In this document: in pieces, positions 4,226 to 9,031 of the stretch
Numbering within the stretch: position 1 is the first letter of the stretch
Layout: each line of letters starts with the position of its first letter
Assembly (NCBI GenBank): GCA_021157815.1
Contig: JAGGVT010000036.1
Coordinates: forward strand, 1-9,031
Direction: 5' to 3'
DNA from: a bacterium
Lineage (GTDB): Bacteria > JAJVIF01 > JAGGVT01
DNA length: 9,031 bases
Program-made: the position numbers and the translations under genes
Notes under the pieces: model-generated
What the model was told of the DNA's origin: nothing
The model's database searches: none
What the model saw: only the letters and a program-made list of their open reading frames with translations

Positions 4226-6916
4226 TTAAGCACCTAATGGCACTACAAGCACAATACGAGCGCCGTCTTTATGGTCAGTGTCTATCGAAAGCTGTCCTCC
4301 GAAATGATTCATGCGTTCACGAATACTGAACAGGCCAAATCCCGCATCCTCATGATTTCGATTAGTCAGTTTTTCGGAATCAAATCCAATGCCGTCATCC
4401 GCTACATCGATTTCAATAAAACCGTTTTTGCCTTTGATTGAAATCTGAACGTTTTGCGAACTCGCATGTTTAACAACATTCATCAGAAGTTCGCGAACTG
4501 ACTGGAACAAAAGCCCTTTCAGGTTTTCATCAAGCGGCTTTGAAACATCATCGCTAATAACATTAATTTTCAAGCCATGACGCTGGTTGAAATCCTCCGC
4601 GAGCCATTCCACAGCCGCTTCAAACCCCAGTTCATATAATATAGGCGGACATATTTCAAAGGTGAGTGAGCGGGTTTCACGGATTGTTCCATCGATTAAA
4701 TCACTGATTTCTTTGATCTTATCCACAAGTTCAGTGTCTTTTGCCTCCTTGCCGAGAAGTCCAAGTTGTATCTTTGAAAAAGCAAGGGATTGGCTGATTC
4801 TGTCATGCAGTTCCGTGGCAATTCGCCTTCTTTCACGCTCCTCGGAAATCGAAAGCTGTGATGCCAGCGATTGTAGCTGTTTCTGATATTCCAGAAGCTG
4901 TTTCTCAGTTTGTTTCAGATCTGTGACATTACGTGAAATACCGCATATACCCACAATATTGTTGTTCGCATCTCTCATTGGTACTTTGACAACGTGAAAA
5001 CAATACTCAACATCATTAATCGTAAGGTAATGATCAATTTCAATTATTTCACCATGAAGTACTTTTTCATCAGACTGTATGTTTTTTTCAGCATGATCAT
5101 TGTTAAATAAATCAAAATCGCTTTTTCCAACAAAATCCTGAGATTTGGCATCGAATAATTTCTCCATATAAGGATTTACAAAAATGTAATTAAGGGAATT
5201 ATCCTTAATGAATATCGCATCCTTCGCCCCCTCCACAATCGCTTTAAACCTTTCCTCGCTTTCACTGAGCGCTTCCTGCGTTTTCATGCGCTCGGTAATA
5301 TCCTCAACCATCACAACAATATTTTCCACTCCACCACCAGCGGAATAAATGGGGAAAAACGTGGCGGATATGCAGATATCTCTATATTCGGAGTCATCAG
5401 AAATATCACGAGTGTTAAAACTAAGATTGCCAAATCTGACTATTTCTCCCATCATAACCTTCTTAATATTTTCCGTCAATCCTGCCCTTTTAATGAAAAT
5501 ATCATCAAAGAGCGAAAAATTATCTGAAGGCACAAAACCGAAAATATTTTGAAAAGCTTTGTTTGTGCGCACGAAACAACCCTCAGAATCAAACACTATT
5601 ATTCCGTATGGATTCAAACTGATAACGTTGTCCAGGGTGGCTCTTTCCCTGATGATATTTTCCTCAGCTTTAATCCTGCTTAAGACCTCACCAATCTGCA
5701 AGGCAATCGCTTCAACAACGTGTATCATATCCTTCGGAAACTCAACAAGGTAATGAGAACCAACATTAAGTGCCGCGATGAATTTGCCCTCATAAGTTAT
5801 TGGAATGCTCATGAAACTTCTAAGTGACTCTTGTCGAGCAACATTTTCAACCTGAAACCCGATTTCCTCATGTGTCATGGATTGAGTTTGTCCTTCCCTC
5901 ATCATTTTTACAAACCAATTATCGGGTTCAAGACAGGCATATACGCCTGCAAAGTACGTGGAAACACCTTCGTAATGAGCCAGGTCCATGCCGCCTGTTT
6001 CATCATTAACCAGAAAAATGCTACCGTTATCCATGCCGGATATTTTAAGAACAGCATCAAGAATCTCTTTTAAAGACTCCTTCAATTCGATTGGCCCACT
6101 CAGTGCCAGGCCCAGATCACGCTGCACACGCATATATTCTTCCACGATTTTCTGCTGGCTGATATCCGTAATTACCGCGAAACTCCCGATGAATTTGCCT
6201 TTTTCATCAATTATTTTTCCAGGGGAGATAATAGTTGGAATTCTTGACCCATTTTTGCAACGGAAAGTTAATTCGTATGAAGATAATTCATCCTGCCCGT
6301 CCGAACCTGAATGCTGGATGAAGCTATCCCTGTTGGCAGCATCAAGGAATTCTGTCAAAGGCAGTCCCTTGATTTCATCATCGCCCATCTTGATAAAACA
6401 GCAGAACTGCTCGTTGGCATAGTTGATAATCCCGTTAGCGTCAAGAATTACAACTCCCTCTTTCATTGTTTCAATCAGATTTCTGTATTTTTCCTCACTG
6501 CGTTTTAATGACGCCTGTGCGGATTCCTTTTCCCTTTTCAGAACAATTTTTTCATAGCAGCGGTTGATTGTTGCCAAAAGGACAGTTGCATTCAGTGGTT
6601 TTCGAAGGTAGTCGTAGGCTCCCTCCTGAAGAGCCTCTATAGCGGTTTCGACAGCCGCATACGCTGTCATGATTATGCACAAAATCTCCGGATTAATCTT
6701 ATGGATATCATGTATCAGTTCAATTCCACTCACAGAACCAAGCCTAATATCAAGCAGCGCGATATCCACATCATTGTTTTTAGTTAGCTTAAGAGCCTGT
6801 TCAGCTGTAAAAGCGACATGGCAATCTATCGACCTTGATTCTAAAAGGTCGTGAAGGCTTTCCGCAAAATCCTTGTCATCATCAACAATCAGAATCCGAG
6901 GTGTTGATTGAACCAT
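4226..6916 (-). CDS. Hybrid sensor histidine kinase REC-PAS-GAF-PAS-PAS-HisKA_3-HATPase
   Basis: An 896-residue kinase with no signal peptide or membrane segment, hence cytoplasmic. Order of domains: receiver (about 5-122; acidic Asp12/Asp13, phospho-Asp56 in LLDIRLG, Thr84, Lys106); short coiled linker; PAS1 (about 141-257); GAF (about 275-415; SFMSIPITYEGKFIAALNVG); PAS2 (about 425-545); PAS3 (about 552-668; ends in the usual ISRNVTDLKQTEKQL); coiled coil (about 668-695); HisKA_3 dimerisation/phosphoacceptor (about 690-757; His704 in ATELHDRISQSLA); HATPase_c (about 795-894; N box RELLMNVVKHA 808-818, G1 DDGIGF 840-845, G2 GFGLFSIRERM 859-869). This is a NarX/DegS-type kinase core, expected to autophosphorylate His704 and pass phosphate to the NarL-type regulator encoded 30 bp downstream. 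The ligand is unknown. The start lies 49 bp after the preceding receiver gene; GGAG is at 6930-6933, a somewhat long spacing. Confidence 0.95.
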   Translation of the reverse strand: MVQSTPRILIVDDDKDFAESLHDLLESRSIDCHVAFTAEQALKLTKNNDVDIALLDIRLGSVSGIELIHDIHKINPEILCIIMTAYAAVETAIEALQEGAYDYLRKPLNATVLLATINRCYEKIVLKREKESAQASLKRSEEKYRNLIETMKEGVVILDANGIINYANEQFCCFIKMGDDEIKGLPLTEFLDAANRDSFIQHSGSDGQDELSSYELTFRCKNGSRIPTIISPGKIIDEKGKFIGSFAVITDISQQKIVEEYMRVQRDLGLALSGPIELKESLKEILDAVLKISGMDNGSIFLVNDETGGMDLAHYEGVSTYFAGVYACLEPDNWFVKMMREGQTQSMTHEEIGFQVENVARQESLRSFMSIPITYEGKFIAALNVGSHYLVEFPKDMIHVVEAIALQIGEVLSRIKAEENIIRERATLDNVISLNPYGIIVFDSEGCFVRTNKAFQNIFGFVPSDNFSLFDDIFIKRAGLTENIKKVMMGEIVRFGNLSFNTRDISDDSEYRDICISATFFPIYSAGGGVENIVVMVEDITERMKTQEALSESEERFKAIVEGAKDAIFIKDNSLNYIFVNPYMEKLFDAKSQDFVGKSDFDLFNNDHAEKNIQSDEKVLHGEIIEIDHYLTINDVEYCFHVVKVPMRDANNNIVGICGISRNVTDLKQTEKQLLEYQKQLQSLASQLSISEERERRRIATELHDRISQSLAFSKIQLGLLGKEAKDTELVDKIKEISDLIDGTIRETRSLTFEICPPILYELGFEAAVEWLAEDFNQRHGLKINVISDDVSKPLDENLKGLLFQSVRELLMNVVKHASSQNVQISIKGKNGFIEIDVADDGIGFDSEKLTNRNHEDAGFGLFSIRERMNHFGGQLSIDTDHKDGARIVLVVPLGA

Positions 6917-6965
6917 AGACTCAGGTTAGCTCCAATCTATCAGCGATTAATTAAAAAATATTAAA

Positions 6966-7340
6966 CTACTTCATCGAAGTAAGATCATCAACCATCTTCA
7001 ATAAAACATCTGGATTTAATGGTTTTGATAATACGCCTTTAATCGATAACTCACCAAGTTTCGATACCGATTTTGCTTCATCCTCCCCACACGCCGTGAT
7101 AATAATCGTAGGTATCTCTTGTCCCTTACTGCGTAATTCACTGATAACTTCCTTGCCGCTTTTCTTCGGCATGCACAAATCCATAATTAACACATCGACT
7201 CTTCTCGACAACACACTATCCACCGCCGCTTGACCATCGAACACAATCTCCACCTGAAATCCTTTCATTTCAAAGATTTCAGCAATGCTCTCCGCGAAAT
7301 CGTGATCATCATCCGCAATCAGAATACGTAGATCACTCAT
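6966..7340 (-). CDS. Stand-alone receiver (CheY/Spo0F-like) protein
   Basis: A 124-residue single-domain receiver with no output domain. The acidic cluster is Asp10-Asp12, the phospho-acceptor is Asp54 in LIMDLCMPKKSG, the switch threonine is Thr82 in IIITACG and the conserved lysine is Lys106 in LSKPLNP, so all active residues are kept. GGAGG (7347-7351) lies 6 bases before the ATG. It is the first gene of a three-gene minus-strand operon with the hybrid kinase and the NarL-type regulator. Likely roles are phosphate sink, shuttle, or allosteric partner of the kinase. Its N-terminus (RILIADDDHDFAES) closely matches that of the kinase's own receiver (RILIVDDDKDFAES), suggesting a local duplication. 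Confidence 0.94.
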   Translation of the reverse strand: MSDLRILIADDDHDFAESIAEIFEMKGFQVEIVFDGQAAVDSVLSRRVDVLIMDLCMPKKSGKEVISELRSKGQEIPTIIITACGEDEAKSVSKLGELSIKGVLSKPLNPDVLLKMVDDLTSMK

Positions 7341-7346
7341 AGCCAG

Positions 7347-7351
7347 CCTCC
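7347..7351 (-). promoter_or_regulatory. Ribosome binding site GGAGG of the stand-alone receiver
   Basis: GGAGG sits 6 bases upstream of the ATG at 7340 on the minus strand. It fixes the start of the first gene of the signalling operon. Confidence 0.75.
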
Positions 7352-7407
7352 GTCAATATTTATGGCAGGATACTTAAATATTACCAAAGTTAATCCTGTC
7401 ACCTGCC

Positions 7408-7437
7408 TGTCAACATATCAGCCTCATTATGTTGACA
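7408..7437. promoter_or_regulatory. Perfect inverted repeat upstream of the signalling operon, possible operator
   Basis: TGTCAACATA (7408-7417) and TATGTTGACA (7428-7437) are exactly complementary over 10 bp with a 10-bp gap. Each arm carries a TTGACA-like -35 hexamer reading outward. It lies 68-97 bp before the first gene of the operon, a sensible place for a regulator site, perhaps of the encoded NarL-type regulator (an inference). No good -10 at 16-18 bp from the minus-strand TTGACA was found. Confidence 0.5.
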
Positions 7438-8014
7438 TTCATACATCAGGTGTGCCCCCTGATACAGGATATGACACCATGCCCAATAAACCTCTTTAAT
7501 TAAGAGGGCTTCCTTATTAAACTGACAAATAACTGCTTTAAGCAGATCGATAAAACTGAAAGGATTAGGGCAACATTAACTAACTAAAATTACTTCATCA
7601 CAAACGACAACAAACCTAACATAGAACACCATACTTACTAACTATAACGCATTTCTAAATAATTACTATAATTCATTGCATACTTAAATAATCGGTCAAA
7701 ACAAACATAACTAAATTCCATCAAGAACATCTAAATTGTAACCATTTGATCCTAAATAATTAGCTCAGATTATACACCATAAATCAGATTTTGTTAAGTA
7801 ATTTATTTAAGATAATTGGATATGAGTGTCTGGATTAAATTGGCAGTAAGAAAGAACCTCACGCTGTGAGAGTCAGCTCTCTTGAACTATCATAATCGGG
7901 AAACTATAATTGATTGGCACATGATTTTACAGGTTGCCTGGAAAGTCGTTGCATTTTATTGGTAGAGAATAAAAATAAAATTGGTCGCTGAAATCATTAA
8001 TCGTCAATTAACCA
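7438..8014. other. Long AT-rich non-coding region, no gene recognised
   Basis: About 580 bp with dense stop codons on both strands and only tiny open frames. Small dyads occur: ATCAGG/CCTGAT (7445-7463), CCTCTT/AAGAGG (7491-7507), CTGCTT/AAGCAG (7533-7545), and two mutually exclusive hairpins CTCAC/GTGAG and GAGAG/CTCTC (7858-7881). The word CTAAATAATTA occurs twice, near 7654 and 7752. None identifies a function. Confidence 0.5.
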
Positions 8015-8175
8015 GTCATTCCCGCGAAAGCGGCTGTTGAAAAAGGGCTGAATGTAGAGGGTAGGTCTCTGTGCCTATCCTAAATATTGGCATAAATACA
8101 GGGCAACCACGGAGAGTTGCCCCTACGGTCTGGGACAAAACGTGGTTTTTCAACAGCCACTTTCGCGGGAATGAC
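8015..8175. mobile_element. MITE-like element with 30-bp terminal inverted repeats
   Basis: The ends 8015-8044 and 8146-8175 are inverted copies with 29 of 30 bases matching (GTCATTCCCGCGAAAG at the outer end, GGCTGTTGAAAAA inside). Between them lie two hairpins of the same geometry, 7-bp stem and 8-base loop: GGGTAGG with CCTATCC (8059-8080, one G-T pair) and GGGCAAC with GTTGCCC (8101-8122). It contains no credible gene. No clear target-site duplication is visible. It ends 36 bp before rsmD, so it may carry or replace that gene's promoter. Confidence 0.75.
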
Positions 8176-8199
8176 GGAATATTATCCTCAGTCTGACTT

Positions 8200-8203
8200 A
8201 GGA
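8200..8203 (+). promoter_or_regulatory. Ribosome binding site AGGA of rsmD (supports the upstream start)
   Basis: AGGA (8200-8203) lies 8 bases before ATG 8212. The alternative ATG at 8287, nearer the conserved domain, has no Shine-Dalgarno upstream. Confidence 0.5.
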
Positions 8204-8211
8204 ACAACTAT

Positions 8212-8919
8212 ATGGTGTCAGTCGCCAATTATAACGATTTTCTCGACAGGCTTTTAAACTCTCTGCTATCTGTTAATCCGTTCAAAATGGGAACCTTTGT
8301 GAAAAAGAACAAAACCAAAGCGACATTAACCATACTCGGCGGAAGCTTGAAGGGAGAAAAGATAATTTTTCAAACGGATGATAAAGTCCGCCCGACACGC
8401 CAACTCGTACGAGAAGCTGTTTTTCAAATCTGGGCTGACCGGATTGTTGAATCCATTTTTTTCGACCCGTTCGCCGGCTCCGGCGCGGTTGTGCTGGAGG
8501 CGCTTTCCCGAGGCGCGGAGGAGATATACGCATCGGATATCAAGCCCGACATCCTTTTCAATCTGCGAAAGAGGCTTCGCGCGATTGAAAAAAAACGTCC
8601 CGGCATTGCGGCACCGTCACGGATTATCCTCTCAGCGGAGGATTATAAAAACACGATGAGCAGCCATTTCGCGGACAGGCATAAGTTTGATTTGATATAT
8701 CTCGACCCGCCATATAATTCCGGTTATGGTTTGGATGCCATCAGGCTGATCGCACGATATCAGCTTCTTCACGATGACGGCAGAATCCTGCTTGAAGTGT
8801 CAAAGCGCGAACGAGGTTCAGTCGAACGATTTATCGATGAGGACATTGCTCTGCTTATGAAAAAATACACTTATGGCGAAACACACCTTTATCATTTCTG
8901 CCTGGATGAGGAGTCATGA
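8212..8919 (+). CDS. rsmD: 16S rRNA (guanine(966)-N(2))-methyltransferase RsmD
   Basis: A 235-residue SAM-dependent methyltransferase that modifies G966 (E. coli numbering) of 16S rRNA in the small subunit. Family signatures: ILGGSLKGEKI (41-51), VRPTRQLVREAVFQIW (59-74), SAM-binding motif I FFDPFAGSGAVVLEALSRGA (83-102), then YASDIK (106-111), and catalytic motif IV DLIYLDPPYNSG (160-171, with DPPY at 165-168). The family is usually about 180-190 residues; the extra length is mainly a 25-residue N-terminal extension before Met26 (ATG 8287) that does not resemble the family. The longer start is chosen for its AGGA site, but the shorter one remains possible. Its upstream region is taken up by the MITE-like element. 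Confidence 0.9.
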   Translation: MVSVANYNDFLDRLLNSLLSVNPFKMGTFVKKNKTKATLTILGGSLKGEKIIFQTDDKVRPTRQLVREAVFQIWADRIVESIFFDPFAGSGAVVLEALSRGAEEIYASDIKPDILFNLRKRLRAIEKKRPGIAAPSRIILSAEDYKNTMSSHFADRHKFDLIYLDPPYNSGYGLDAIRLIARYQLLHDDGRILLEVSKRERGSVERFIDEDIALLMKKYTYGETHLYHFCLDEES

Positions 8920-9031
8920 TGATTTGGAAATTAATTAAAATATATGTCAGCAGAGGATTTAAGAGCTTGTCGGGAAAGGCATCGCAAACAAGTTTCCCCC
9001 CACCCCAGCCCTCCCCGCGAGCGGGGAGGGA
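8916..9031 (+). CDS. Possible start of a following gene, ATGA-overlapped with rsmD (doubtful)
   Basis: An ATG overlaps the rsmD stop (ATGA), and a second ATG follows at once. GAGGAG (8908-8913) sits 5 bases before the second. The frame is open to the window edge for about 38 codons and begins MMIWKLIKIYVSRGFK. From about 8990 it is translated from a GC-rich dispersed hairpin repeat (PPPQPSPRAG), which is usually intergenic. It may be a chance frame or a coupled gene cut by the repeat. No family is recognised. Confidence 0.2.
   Translation, partial: MMIWKLIKIYVSRGFKSLSGKASQTSFPPPQPSPRAGR
9009..9030. repeat. GC-rich hairpin repeat at right edge
   Basis: CCCTCCCCG (9009-9017) pairs perfectly with CGGGGAGGG (9022-9030) around a CGAG tetraloop, preceded by a C-rich tract. 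It looks like the beginning of a dispersed intergenic repeat that continues beyond the window. Confidence 0.6.

Noticed and set aside
5988-6422. 144-codon plus-strand open frame
   Set aside because: It lies wholly inside the kinase gene on the opposite strand and overlaps its PAS1/GAF coding region. Its product resembles no family.
7822-7869. 15-residue open frame starting MSVWIKLAV
   Set aside because: No ribosome site and no sign of conservation can be judged; it ends in a hairpin sequence. Too short to support.
7937-7955. Sigma54-like sequence TGG...TTGCA upstream of rsmD
   Set aside because: The GG and GC are 9 instead of 10 bases apart and the -24 element is poor (TGGAAA instead of TGGCAC).
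8016-8207. 63-codon minus-strand open frame
   Set aside because: It is a translation of the inverted-repeat element and has no gene-like properties.

Overview
The window reads as chromosome from an uncultivated-type Gram-negative bacterium. An outer-membrane secretin fragment, a soluble multi-sensor histidine kinase, ordinary housekeeping enzymes and several interspersed non-coding repeats all fit that picture. I cannot fix the phylum from sequence alone; the dispersed GGAATGAC and GGGCAAC-type hairpin repeats resemble those seen in many candidate-phylum and deltaproteobacterial genomes, and this is only an impression. I see no plasmid, phage, CRISPR, rRNA or tRNA signature.

Layout, left to right. 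(1) 1-773, minus: N-terminal part of a PilQ/GspD-like secretin with a signal peptide. It starts at GTG and runs off the left edge, and its N0 domain is split by a Gly-rich loop. (2) 1063-1728, plus: a class II (fuculose-aldolase-like) protein in which one metal-ligand histidine is replaced by asparagine. (3) 1724-2283: an unusual convergent spacer. It holds 26 octamers GTTAGYAR, a spacer rich in hairpins, and then 16 octamers in inverted orientation. The first octamer on each side supplies the TAG stop codon of the flanking gene. (4) 2279-3064, minus: a PgeF/YfiH/LACC1-family enzyme with a probable leaderless promoter. (5) 3065-3544: non-coding, with a probable terminator and two related palindromes. 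(6) 3545-7340, minus: a three-gene signalling operon comprising a stand-alone receiver, a REC-PAS-GAF-PAS-PAS-HisKA_3-HATPase hybrid kinase, and a NarL-type response regulator. (7) 7341-8211: a long, AT-rich non-coding stretch with a perfect 10-bp inverted repeat upstream of the operon and a 161-bp MITE-like element near its right end. (8) 8212-8919, plus: rsmD, followed by the beginning of another hairpin repeat at the right edge.

How the parts work together. The receiver, kinase and regulator form one cytoplasmic signalling module. The kinase has no membrane segments, senses through PAS/GAF domains, and should phosphorylate Asp54 of the NarL-type regulator. The two extra receivers, one free and one at the kinase N-terminus, could tune or sink phosphate. 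The other genes look functionally unrelated to each other.

The strongest candidates for something undescribed are the paired GTTAGYAR arrays, which provide stop codons in all six frames and fuse exactly to two convergent stop codons, and the two GTACCCGGTAC palindromes behind the response regulator. I could not search databases, so novelty is not established for any of these.
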